Positions 7,619 to 14,178 of a stretch of 20,767 nt of DNA are shown piece by piece. Position numbers and translations under genes: made by a program. Source of the DNA: a virus. Where the stretch lies: positions 1-20,767 of the IMG/VR virus record IMGVR_UViG_3300046002_001511, one strand, 5' to 3'. The first letter of the stretch is position 1; each line of letters starts with the position of its first letter. The notes beneath the pieces were generated by a model, which saw nothing but the letters and a program-made list of their open reading frames with translations, did no database searches and was not told the DNA's origin.

Positions 7619-8278
7619 TCATGTGGATAACCTTGAAACAAAGGTTATGGTGCTGATTAACGATGGAATAGACGGTCGATCAAACGGACTCGATGAGGCC
7701 GGTAAAGCAGCCAATCTAATGTCTGGATGACTTGCTGCGCATACAAAATCGATAACACTGTTGGACTCCGCAGTTACAAAGATATTTAACGCCGCTACTG
7801 CCGCGCCATTACGACTGCCATGCTTACTCGGTATCGTAAGCTGCGTTGCCGATTCATAAACATTGTTGCCGTCTACTCTGACCCAGAAATCCACATCGTG
7901 CGCTTGTGAGTCTGAGTTTTCAAACTGAGCGCTGAACTGGTAGTTGTACACGCCCGCGTAGGTCACTTGCACGCTGCCGTTGGACAACGCAGTATCAACT
8001 GTCGCATTTGCATCCGTGTTGTTCAGGGTTATAACCGTGGCAACGTTAGATGTTAGGTTGGTAGAAGCGTTAGAAAAAAATGCGCCGCTTGGTAGGCTGA
8101 CAAATCGCCCGCCGCCCTCACTCAAATACGTTTGCAATGTGGCGCTTAATTGCTGAAAGTACAGGCGTAGAACCCGGCTGTAGTCATCTTGATACTGACG
8201 GCTGTACTGGGTCAGCCCAAGCGGCAACGCCGGTGGAGCAGGAACTATGAGTTCATTGATGATGGTGACATTGGCCAT
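7619..8278 (-). CDS. C1q/TNF-like jelly-roll virion protein
   Basis: About 70 N-terminal residues are helical (QYSRQYQDDYSRVLRLYFQQ region). They are followed by a beta-rich domain with the pattern of C1q/TNF-like jelly rolls in phage proteins: TVDTALSNGSVQVTYAGVYN, YQFSAQF, VDFWVRVDGNNV, then a Ser/Pro-containing C-terminal strand region. Such domains trimerise and often act as receptor-binding heads or capsid/tail decorations. A TTG start at 8281 is possible, but the ATG at 8278 is better because it overlaps the upstream TGA by one base (TGATG), giving 219 residues. It lies directly after the nozzle-like gene, which fits a tail-tip component. The jelly-roll assignment rests on pattern recognition, not a search. 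Confidence 0.65.
   Translation of the reverse strand: MANVTIINELIVPAPPALPLGLTQYSRQYQDDYSRVLRLYFQQLSATLQTYLSEGGGRFVSLPSGAFFSNASTNLTSNVATVITLNNTDANATVDTALSNGSVQVTYAGVYNYQFSAQFENSDSQAHDVDFWVRVDGNNVYESATQLTIPSKHGSRNGAAVAALNIFVTAESNSVIDFVCAASHPDIRLAALPASSSPFDRPSIPSLISTITFVSRLST
7627..7648 (-). other. 8-bp inverted repeat at the 3' end of the C1q-like gene
   Basis: ATAACCTT (7627-7634) and its exact complement AAGGTTAT (7641-7648) flank a six-base loop. The hairpin is inside the last codons of the C1q-like gene and, on the minus-strand transcript, comes before the gap containing the ACAAAATTTTGT palindrome. There is no clear U-run after it, so it is not a classical intrinsic terminator. It could attenuate transcription or protect an mRNA end. 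Confidence 0.35.
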
Positions 8279-10410
8279 CAACGTCTGCCATCAGCACGCA
8301 CATCTATTCTGGGAACGCCCAGCTGCCACTGACATCCGAGCTGGTTGGAGCTGACTTTGAATGCCATCTGGCGGCCACGAATCCGCGTGTACACAATCTC
8401 CGTGAACTCCTGAACTGTGTAGTTCTTCTGTACCGCATACGACTGCGCAGATGCCACTGTGGGCGATGGGCTAGCGCCATAAGCTGCGCCAGGGTTTTGC
8501 CTCGGACGCACCGTGAATGTAACTTCCGGCGTACCAGTCTGTGTTGTCGAACCATCAAACGTGATATCAGGAATCATGCGCCACACAAAACCAAAGTTAT
8601 GGCCATCACCAATATCAAAGTCGGATGACTGGATATAAGAGTCAATAGGATTGATCGTCCCGTTTACCTCGATGTCGTCGTTGCCAATCTCGTGATACAC
8701 GATGGTGTGGCTGTACGTGGCTGCCATCGGGTACTCCCGCAGCGGGCTGTCTAGCCATGCAGTCCTGCCCAGTGTGCCGTAGTACCAAACCTGATCCAGA
8801 TAGTTGTAGATCACATATCTGTCGATCACGGAGCTGCCGGATGAGCAGTAGTACCACCAGATCTCGCTGTAGCCTTCGTTCGTGCCAGCAAAGAACTGAT
8901 CTGACTGCTCCATGTTAATGTCGCCAAAGACGTACTGACGCAGCGCGGACGGTAACGTTTCCACCCGGCCGGTGTAGGCGTAGAACTTGTCCTTGCCCAT
9001 CCAGTAAGTAATGTTGTTGGCCGTAGCAACAACGTTCGGACCGGCGATAGAGATGTTGTCAGACAGGATATTGAATCCCCAGACATACGGTGGCCCCAGA
9101 TACTGCATAGAAAACACAGCGCTATCTGTAAGCACCAAGATCTCTTGGCGAGTCTGCTGGGCAGCAATAATCTCTGACCCAGAGGACAACCGGAAACTAC
9201 CCGCCTGATTCGTGGCAAGTGGTGCCCAGACTGCGTAATCTTCCTGATCTGACCAGCGGATCAGCATTGGATCTTGCGCTGTAGAGCCGTAGTCATTAAC
9301 ACCAAACGCAATCACAAACCGTGATGAATCCGACACCATGACAAAGTTGGCAACAACCGGGCAGCTTGTGTCTGTCTGGTATACGCCGCTGCTGGAGTTA
9401 GAAAGCAACGTTGCCGGTGTGGTAAACAGCAGACTACCGCCGGGCGTGTACTGAGGAACCCACATGTACAGCGAACCACCGCGCGGGTTGATGATTAGAT
9501 AATCACCAAAGTTTGCTTCTGACCACAGACGCAATCTTTGTGTAATCCCAAACGCGGCAGACTCGCCCCAGCCGGTAAACACTCGAGCGTTGTAGACAAT
9601 CGAGCCGTTGGAGTGTGAGGTTGCAATCGTGCCATTTGCACCGCGCGTCGCACCTGTAAACGTCGTTGCCGTGTTACCGGTGTATGTTGCTAGTTCCTGA
9701 TTGATCAGTACTGTGCCGGTGGCGTTGGAGAAGCCGGTGGTCGACGTTACTGAAATGGTGGAGTTAGATGCGTTCAGCGGGACTGTTAGTGCCGTCTGTT
9801 GCGTGTTGAGAACAAACCCGCCCCACAGACCTGCGCCCCAGCCGGTGACGTAGCCGTAGATCTCAAGGCCGCTGTTCAACTGATACTTGGCTGTAACCGT
9901 ACCACCGCCGGTCGCAGATGACGTCGCCGCGCTAGACGCAGTGATGGAGTACGAGTTCGTGTTGATGTAAGTAATTCTGAACTCACCGTTCAGATTTAAC
10001 CCACCTACCGTCGTAGCACCGGAGAACGTTACATAATCGCCATCAGTTGCGCCGTGGTTGACGTCTGTGACTATGACAACTCTGGAGCCGTTAGTCGTAG
10101 TAAACGGATCTGTCAGCGTTTCTGTCGCACGAATCGGCGTGATGTCGTTATAAACACCGCCGCTCTCAACGTAGTACTTGGAACTCGTTCCTACAGCTAG
10201 CAGGTTGTAGCCCTGTAGCGTTACCCAGTTCCACAGACTGCGAGCCGTGCCGATATACGTGCTGCTGGAGATAGGCTGCCAGCCGCCCAGCTTCTGCGGG
10301 TAGCCGGAGCGAAACCGTATCTTGTTGCACTCAAACCAGCCGCCTTCGTTCGCCAAGGTTGTACCTTCGCGGTTGACGCCTGGACGTAGTTGCAGTTTCT
10401 GTAGTGGCAT
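8278..10410 (-). CDS. Large tail protein, putative nozzle/stabilisation protein (710 aa)
   Basis: The N-terminus (LRPGVNREGTTLANEGGWFE through about residue 45) matches a family I recall from many uncultured aquatic podoviruses. Its layout, an early PG-N-R turn followed by a conserved aromatic/basic block, resembles T7 gp12 and P22 gp10 tail-nozzle or DNA-stabilisation proteins. Two inserted beta modules can be seen: about 98-178 (VNHGATDGDYVTFSGATTVG) and about 205-275 (STTGFSNATGTVLINQELAT). The rest is beta-rich with Trp/Tyr, as in a propeller. The role would be to extend the connector and close the packaged head. The ATG follows the Rz stop directly (TAAATG), and its own stop overlaps the next gene by one base. 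The nozzle role is inference; the virion structural role is more secure. Confidence 0.65.
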   Translation of the reverse strand: MPLQKLQLRPGVNREGTTLANEGGWFECNKIRFRSGYPQKLGGWQPISSSTYIGTARSLWNWVTLQGYNLLAVGTSSKYYVESGGVYNDITPIRATETLTDPFTTTNGSRVVIVTDVNHGATDGDYVTFSGATTVGGLNLNGEFRITYINTNSYSITASSAATSSATGGGTVTAKYQLNSGLEIYGYVTGWGAGLWGGFVLNTQQTALTVPLNASNSTISVTSTTGFSNATGTVLINQELATYTGNTATTFTGATRGANGTIATSHSNGSIVYNARVFTGWGESAAFGITQRLRLWSEANFGDYLIINPRGGSLYMWVPQYTPGGSLLFTTPATLLSNSSSGVYQTDTSCPVVANFVMVSDSSRFVIAFGVNDYGSTAQDPMLIRWSDQEDYAVWAPLATNQAGSFRLSSGSEIIAAQQTRQEILVLTDSAVFSMQYLGPPYVWGFNILSDNISIAGPNVVATANNITYWMGKDKFYAYTGRVETLPSALRQYVFGDINMEQSDQFFAGTNEGYSEIWWYYCSSGSSVIDRYVIYNYLDQVWYYGTLGRTAWLDSPLREYPMAATYSHTIVYHEIGNDDIEVNGTINPIDSYIQSSDFDIGDGHNFGFVWRMIPDITFDGSTTQTGTPEVTFTVRPRQNPGAAYGASPSPTVASAQSYAVQKNYTVQEFTEIVYTRIRGRQMAFKVSSNQLGCQWQLGVPRIDVRADGRR

Positions 10411-10884
10411 TTATTTCACCGCTTGTCTGGCTGCTTCGTATTGGGCGTAGCACTGTTTGAGGGCGACTCTGACTTCGTCGGCTTCTCCAGCGAACCGGAC
10501 AAGAAATTCGCCATCCTCTCGGTAAAGCTCTTTTCCGGTACAGGCACTGGGTCCAACACCGGCGGCACTGGGCACGGCACTTGTATTGGCGGCGGGGCGA
10601 CTTTGGCGGTCGCGCAGGCTGTTAGCAAGAGCGGTATTCCTAGCAGTAATATCCCGTATCTCACGATCCTTCTCCTGTCGCATCCTATCTGCACCCATCT
10701 GAAGATTCTGCTGAACTTCCACAGACTCTTCCATCGCCTTGGCGTACTGAGCGTACTGCGCAGCCTTCTCTTTATCCCAAGCCTGCTGTACTTCTGCCTT
10801 GCCATCTTGACTACCTTGATAATACCCTCCAGCCGCCGCTACGCCAACAGCCACTACCGCCGCGAGGATCATCCAAGGATTCAC
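10411..10884 (-). CDS. Rz: Rz-like inner-membrane spanin
   Basis: A 157-residue protein with one N-terminal membrane segment (about 4-22, ILAAVVAVGVAAAGGYY) and no signal cleavage site. It is followed by a charged helical periplasmic region (about 30-95) with coiled-coil character. This is the i-spanin plan: anchored in the inner membrane, it pairs with the Rz1 lipoprotein across the periplasm to fuse inner and outer membranes at the last step of lysis. The start is GTG (10884-10882), overlapping the lysozyme stop (GTGA). An ATG four codons later would leave a shorter cytoplasmic tail. The nested Rz1 frame inside it, and the lysozyme and holin-like genes before it, make the call strong despite weak sequence conservation in this class. 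Confidence 0.85.
   Translation of the reverse strand: MNPWMILAAVVAVGVAAAGGYYQGSQDGKAEVQQAWDKEKAAQYAQYAKAMEESVEVQQNLQMGADRMRQEKDREIRDITARNTALANSLRDRQSRPAANTSAVPSAAGVGPSACTGKELYREDGEFLVRFAGEADEVRVALKQCYAQYEAARQAVK
10416..10664 (-). CDS. Rz1: Rz1-like outer-membrane spanin lipoprotein, nested in Rz
   Basis: The gene lies wholly within Rz in another reading frame. From GTG 10664 the product is 82 residues and begins MRYGILLLGIPLLLTAC, a signal peptide with lipobox L14-T15-A16-C17. The mature 66 residues are Pro-rich near the start (APPPIQVPCPVPPVLDP), as in other Rz1 proteins, with Ser/Glu/Lys at the end. The frame is open upstream to 10805, but those residues would place a basic stretch before the lipobox. 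GTG has AGGAG seven bases upstream, so I choose it. The product should be sorted to the inner leaflet of the outer membrane and bind Rz. This nested arrangement is known from phage lambda. Confidence 0.88.
   Translation of the reverse strand: MRYGILLLGIPLLLTACATAKVAPPPIQVPCPVPPVLDPVPVPEKSFTERMANFLSGSLEKPTKSESPSNSATPNTKQPDKR
10672..10676 (-). promoter_or_regulatory. Ribosome binding site of Rz1 (decides GTG start)
   Basis: On the minus strand AGGAG (within AGGAGAAGG) stands seven bases before GTG 10664-10662, inside the Rz coding sequence. No comparable site precedes the upstream start candidates of this frame. Confidence 0.7.
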
Positions 10885-11366
10885 TTTGGCTCCGTAAAGT
10901 AGAGGGCAATCTCATCGTTCCGGCGCTTTACCAAGCCCGGCAGAACCTTGCCGCCACCCTTGGTGAACTTCAAGAACTCCTGCCTTACCCCGTCGAAGTC
11001 GCCACGGTTGTGCTTCTGCCGTAGGGTCGATCTCTGCAACGTGCCTAGCCCAACATTGAATGCAAAGCTGACCAACGCACCCATGCGATTTTCGTTAAGA
11101 TTGTCAGGGCAGTAGCGAAGAACACCAGCGATAAAACGCTGTAGGTCTTTCTCAAGGATTGAATCCACTTCGTCTTTGCTGAATACACGGAAATCCTCTA
11201 TCTTCAGTGCGAATCTATCTCGCTGATCAACCGGCATCTTGCCCTGCTCGGGGTAGAGAACATGCCCCACTCCGATAGTCCACAACTTCGCCGGACACTT
11301 GTACGGCTTATATCTCACACCTTCATGGTGCTTGATCATGGCAATGGTGGCTGCCGGGATCTTCAT
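10881..11366 (-). CDS. GH24 lysozyme (endolysin)
   Basis: This 161-residue protein is of T4-lysozyme type and cuts the MurNAc-GlcNAc bond of peptidoglycan. The active-site pattern is visible: E15-x8-C24-x5-T30, in EGVRYKPYKCPAKLWTIGVGH. GH24 enzymes usually have Asp at the middle position; Cys occurs in a known subgroup. Further typical pieces are the ALVSFAFNVGLG helix (about 97-108) and KRRNDEIALYF near the C-terminus. There is no signal peptide or SAR anchor, so release to the periplasm should depend on a holin, and a holin-like gene lies just upstream. The start shares ATGA with that gene, and the end overlaps the Rz GTG (GTGA), forming a lysis cassette. Confidence 0.9.
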   Translation of the reverse strand: MKIPAATIAMIKHHEGVRYKPYKCPAKLWTIGVGHVLYPEQGKMPVDQRDRFALKIEDFRVFSKDEVDSILEKDLQRFIAGVLRYCPDNLNENRMGALVSFAFNVGLGTLQRSTLRQKHNRGDFDGVRQEFLKFTKGGGKVLPGLVKRRNDEIALYFTEPK

Positions 11367-11875
11367 TTGCCAGCCTTGCTGTTACCGCGAGAACCAAACC
11401 ACATGGCGATGATCGTGCCAAGGAGCGCCATCTCGTCAGCGTCAAACACAATCTCCATGATCTGGATCAGCTCACCGATTGAAGTCACCTTGTCGCCGTG
11501 CATGAAGATCCACAGCATGGTCAGTAGGTTGATTAGGACTAGCTCAAACACGAAGATGAACGTGACAAATGGCCGGGTGGCCGCTGTCATGTCTTTGACC
11601 CACTGAGAAGAGGATTCCAACAGCTTCTCTTGGTTGTTGTAGATCATGCCCATCTGAGCCATGTACTGCTGGTGATCCTGCTCGTCGTTCTCGCGGACTT
11701 CTTCCGTCTTGTCTGCCGGTGAGTAGCCGCGTTCAGTCAAAGCCAACTGCTGCCGCATCTGCATGTGCATGATGTCTAGCTCGTGCTTCTTGTCTGCACG
11801 GTCTTGCAGGATGTCAAAGAGTCTTGGGAACAGAGCGACGATGTAGCCGCCGATGGTAGAGATGAGAGTCAGCAT
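11363..11875 (-). CDS. Holin-like membrane protein
   Basis: A 170-residue membrane protein with two clear transmembrane segments (about 102-125, FVTFIFVFELVLINLLTMLW, and 147-161, ALLGTIIAMWFG). A weaker hydrophobic stretch lies at the N-terminus (3-20). Between them is a long charged helical loop. The C-terminus, GSRGNSKAGK, is short and basic. The layout, with WVKDMTAATRPFVT entering the first strong membrane segment, resembles the three-TM holin family described from gene transfer agents and many phages. A pore-forming role in releasing the neighbouring lysozyme is inferred from its position directly before that gene (ATGA overlap). Starting at ATG 11875, it follows the 101-residue gene with 2 nt between stop and start. 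Confidence 0.65.
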   Translation of the reverse strand: MLTLISTIGGYIVALFPRLFDILQDRADKKHELDIMHMQMRQQLALTERGYSPADKTEEVRENDEQDHQQYMAQMGMIYNNQEKLLESSSQWVKDMTAATRPFVTFIFVFELVLINLLTMLWIFMHGDKVTSIGELIQIMEIVFDADEMALLGTIIAMWFGSRGNSKAGK

Positions 11876-11877
11876 GA

Positions 11878-12183
11878 TTACCTTCCGTAAAGTCGTTCTT
11901 CCAATATCTCGCGCCGCAAGTCTTTCATCTTCCTAACTTCGTGAACGGCAGCCTGTGTTACTACGTGCATGTCCCAAAGCATAAAACCGACAATCGGCAT
12001 AACGATGAAAAAAGTAAGCAACACTGCCAGCACTACGACAATCAATGACCAAGGGACGTTTTCATCATCGCGCTTCTTGTCGTCAGCCACATTAGACCCA
12101 CTGCCCATATAACTACGAACACCACTGCCGAGACCCACGCCACCTTTGCTTTGACTTCCGCTATTTTTTTTCTGCGTCGCCAT
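11878..12183 (-). CDS. Small single-TM protein overlapping the upstream gene
   Basis: The 101-residue protein has a polar Ser/Gly/Lys-rich N-terminal arm (1-43), one transmembrane segment (about 45-70, LIVVVLAVLLTFFIVMPIVG) and a charged helical tail rich in Arg/Glu (75-101). I do not recognise the family. It could be a holin, antiholin or lysis regulator, given its place before the holin-like gene, but nothing proves that. Its first 142 bases overlap the end of the upstream gene in another frame. The ATG at 12183 has no good ribosome site; an internal ATG (residue 26) has none either. Translation may therefore depend on the upstream gene by coupling, or by -1 frameshifting on an A8 run (12164-12171). 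Confidence 0.65.
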   Translation of the reverse strand: MATQKKNSGSQSKGGVGLGSGVRSYMGSGSNVADDKKRDDENVPWSLIVVVLAVLLTFFIVMPIVGFMLWDMHVVTQAAVHEVRKMKDLRREILEERLYGR

Positions 12184-12728
12184 CTTGCAATCTGTATCAG
12201 CTTAAGTTCCTCGGCATGAGCTGCTTCTTGCTCGGCAACGATGGTCTGCCACATCTCTTCAAACTTACTCCAGAGCGACCCCAACTCAGGCGGCGCTCGG
12301 TACACCATCGTCTCGCGTATCTCAACCAACATTGCGTCTAGTCTCGTCGTTATGATGATGCGCCGTAATGCCCGTCTACCAATACTTTCCTCACCCTTGT
12401 AGACCTTGCTTCCTGCTACCTGCTCTGCCAACAGCGCTTTACTCAACGCGTCATAACTGTCCATCAACACACCCAACTGGTCACCAATCTGGGTGTAGAC
12501 ATCATTCGGGTCAGCCTTGGCTATCTCCTGCACACGCTGGACTTCTGCGTGGTACTGCTGTTTCTGCACCGGCGTTGGATCGACGATCTTGTTGTACTGC
12601 TCTTTCAGATCATCCAGTACTTCCTTGACTTCCCCTGCCGCGCCTTTGATTTCCTTGTAAAGCTCACACCCCTTCTTGACCGCTGCAACAGCAGCATTCG
12701 CCGCAGCAAGAAGGGTTAGCGGGTCAAT
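12042..12728 (-). CDS. Tail-anchored membrane protein, apparent ATT start (228 aa)
   Basis: The frame is open from a stop at 12731 down to 12042. Conventional starts would begin only at GTG 12569, which has no ribosome site. At ATT 12728-12726, GGAGG lies five bases upstream and the coding would begin (M)DPLTLLAAANAAVAAVKKGC, a beginning I recall from related uncultured-phage proteins (MDP-..-KKGC-LYK). The product has a hydrophobic Ala-rich start (4-17), a charged helical body, a conserved-looking GEESIGRRALRRI segment (about 112-124), RRRKK at 184-188 and a C-terminal membrane segment (about 196-215). Function is unknown; it may be a membrane partner of the lysis genes. It starts 11 nt after the oxygenase gene and overlaps the 101-residue gene by 142 bases. 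Confidence 0.7.
   Translation of the reverse strand: MDPLTLLAAANAAVAAVKKGCELYKEIKGAAGEVKEVLDDLKEQYNKIVDPTPVQKQQYHAEVQRVQEIAKADPNDVYTQIGDQLGVLMDSYDALSKALLAEQVAGSKVYKGEESIGRRALRRIIITTRLDAMLVEIRETMVYRAPPELGSLWSKFEEMWQTIVAEQEAAHAEELKLIQIARWRRRKKIAEVKAKVAWVSAVVFVVIWAVGLMWLTTRSAMMKTSLGH
12164..12171 (-). other. A8 run, possible -1 frameshift or slippage site
   Basis: On the minus strand the upstream gene reads AGA-AAA-AAA-ATA here. A_AAA_AAA is a canonical slippery heptamer in that frame. A -1 shift would enter the frame of the 101-residue protein and give a fusion of about 283 residues, replacing one C-terminal membrane segment with another. I see no obvious downstream stem-loop by eye. Confidence 0.4.
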
Positions 12729-12733
12729 TTACG

Positions 12734-12738
12734 CCTCC
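12734..12738 (-). promoter_or_regulatory. Ribosome binding site supporting an ATT start
   Basis: Minus-strand GGAGG is followed by CGTAA and then ATT. The in-frame TAA just before ATT rules out any start further upstream, so this strong site has no other long gene to serve. The alternative ATG-GAG-GCG-TAA is only three codons. Confidence 0.65.
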
Positions 12739-12739
12739 A

Positions 12740-13348
12740 TCAATTTTCACCTAATTGCAACCCAGTTAAATTTTCATCAACACCAATGTGACCTTTGAGG
12801 AAGGTGTTGAAAGATATACTCACACGGGTCTTGTCTCCTACGGCCGTCTGGACCATATGCTCCAAATGTGATGGGAATAAAATTAAATCACCCACACCAA
12901 CCTCGAACCACCAACTTTCTGAGTTCCAGTGATTCCACGTGGCTGGTTGGATTTTGATTCGTTCGTAACCACTTTTGTAAAAAAATATTTTGTCTAATTG
13001 TCTGTTGGCCTGCGAATAGAACACGCCTGATATAAAACTGTTTGGATGCGCATGTCTGTGATGATACTGCCCAGGATCTGTGTAATTCGCCCAAGATTGC
13101 GTCACATATAGCGCCACCTCGCCCTTGGGGTTGTGTACCGTTTTGAAGTAATCCACCACAGCATCTTCAATAAACTCACGAATGTCTGTCAGCTCTTTGT
13201 GCCGCAAAATTTGTCGGTCAGAACTGGTGACATTGCCTTGATTTGGGTACTTCTCTTGGCCAAGAATAAAATTCAGTTCTTTCTCGGTCAGCTCGCGTCC
13301 CAAGCGAGAAAATCCTATCGGCAACGGAAATAAATTTTGTATGTTCAT
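12740..13348 (-). CDS. 2OG-Fe(II) oxygenase-like protein
   Basis: The 202-residue protein resembles the phage-borne 2-oxoglutarate/Fe(II) dioxygenase group (Pfam 2OG-FeII_Oxy_5 type). The core is visible: WANYTDPGQYHHRHAHPNSF (about 86-105) with His 99 and 101 as candidate iron ligands. It continues with ISGVFYSQA (106-114), LFPSHLEHMVQ (157-167) with distal His 161/164, and TRVSISFN (174-181) with Arg 175 placed to bind 2OG. Such enzymes hydroxylate proteins, nucleotides or small molecules; the substrate is unknown. Common in aquatic phages, they are usually counted as auxiliary metabolic genes. It follows the APS-kinase-like gene by 4 nt and shares the AT-rich composition of the cassette. 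Confidence 0.8.
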   Translation of the reverse strand: MNIQNLFPLPIGFSRLGRELTEKELNFILGQEKYPNQGNVTSSDRQILRHKELTDIREFIEDAVVDYFKTVHNPKGEVALYVTQSWANYTDPGQYHHRHAHPNSFISGVFYSQANRQLDKIFFYKSGYERIKIQPATWNHWNSESWWFEVGVGDLILFPSHLEHMVQTAVGDKTRVSISFNTFLKGHIGVDENLTGLQLGEN

Positions 13349-13352
13349 AAAA

Positions 13353-13790
13353 TTATGCCACTTTTAATTTATGGAAATTGTTAATTATTTCTGCAATTTT
13401 TTCAGCATGCCATGCAGGGTAGTCAAATTGATTAGTAACTCGATAATTATATTTATCCGGCGGCACAAACAATTTGTTGGTGTCTTCGTATTTGCTTTCT
13501 TTGATGCGATCTACCCAAACCAAAAATTCTGGGTTGAAAATTTCACGAGCCTCTGGTGTAGGGCAAACAAAATCGGCAATAACGTGAGAACCATGACGGG
13601 AAGCTATGTTGCACAATACACCCATCCTTCTTGCTTGTTCTAGTCGATCATCAACAGTAAAGCCTAGATCTTTGTTAATTTCTCGCCTAATTTCATCAGC
13701 ATTAAAATGCACCGCGTGCAAACACAGCGCAAGCTCTGTGGCCAATGTTGTTTTGCCAGAACCAGGAAGCCCCATGATTAATATTTTCAT
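13353..13790 (-). CDS. APS-kinase-like P-loop kinase
   Basis: The 145-residue protein has a Walker A motif, GLPGSGKTT (7-15), FNADEIR (29-35) where CysC has DGDNVR, and NKDLGFTVDDRLEQARRMG (39-57), very like the NKDLGFS-DR-E--RR block of adenylylsulfate kinase. These would bind ATP and APS to make PAPS. ADFVCPTPEARE (72-83) matches the region after strand 4. It is shorter than typical CysC (about 200 residues) and the C-terminus differs, so the substrate is not certain. A TTG at 13808 would extend it, but ATG 13790 is preferred: one base after the upstream TAG, with GGTGGAA before it. With a sulfotransferase two genes upstream, PAPS supply is a reasonable inference. Confidence 0.75.
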   Translation of the reverse strand: MKILIMGLPGSGKTTLATELALCLHAVHFNADEIRREINKDLGFTVDDRLEQARRMGVLCNIASRHGSHVIADFVCPTPEAREIFNPEFLVWVDRIKESKYEDTNKLFVPPDKYNYRVTNQFDYPAWHAEKIAEIINNFHKLKVA

Positions 13791-13791
13791 G

Positions 13792-14166
13792 CTATTCCAC
13801 CGGCGCAATTGGAATCCAAGTCAACTTTTCTTCTGACCAAAGGTGTTTGTTTCCATCAGCAGGCTTTGGTACAGGAGCTTCCCATTGATAAAAAGTTGTA
13901 TTCAGTATCCAAGATGGAAATGGTTGCTTTGGTATAAATACATCTTTGTCAGGATCATACCTTCCACCAATTGTTGCGTAGTTGGCTCTGAACTTGTTGT
14001 TGTAACTCGTTTGCACCCAACGGGTATCCTGTCCAAAAATTTGTTGGCAAAATTGAACGCCAAGCTGTTCTGACTCCAAACCAAACTCATTAGTAATTTC
14101 TGTGTTTGAAACTACAATGACTTGCAAGACAGTATTGTTTTCATCTAGTTGAGCAAAATGTGCCAT
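13792..14166 (-). CDS. MAHFA-type conserved phage protein
   Basis: The 124-residue protein starts MAHFAQLDENNTVLQVIVV, a beginning I recall from a widespread family in marine cyanophages and other aquatic phages. It contains RANYATIGGRYDPDKDVFIP (about 60-79) and PSWILNTTFYQWEAPVP (about 84-100), both typical of that family, with Trp-rich beta structure. Function is not established. In those phages it is often found near tail-fibre and structural genes, so it may be a virion or tail accessory protein. Here it lies inside the accessory cassette, between sulfotransferase and kinase. It starts 12 nt after the sulfotransferase with GAGGAACGT upstream of the ATG, and ends one base before the kinase start. 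Confidence 0.75.
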   Translation of the reverse strand: MAHFAQLDENNTVLQVIVVSNTEITNEFGLESEQLGVQFCQQIFGQDTRWVQTSYNNKFRANYATIGGRYDPDKDVFIPKQPFPSWILNTTFYQWEAPVPKPADGNKHLWSEEKLTWIPIAPVE

Positions 14167-14178
14167 ACGTTCCTCGCA

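Noticed and set aside
10665-10805. N-terminal extension of the Rz1 frame
   Set aside because: It would put about 47 basic residues before the lipoprotein signal; the GTG at 10664 has a good ribosome site and gives a normal signal peptide.
10423-10902. 159-residue plus-strand frame
   Set aside because: It lies opposite Rz and Rz1, which have clear family features; all neighbours are on the minus strand.
12042-12569. GTG start for the 175-residue form of the membrane gene
   Set aside because: No ribosome site, and the frame stays open for 53 more codons of credible sequence up to a GGAGG-preceded ATT.
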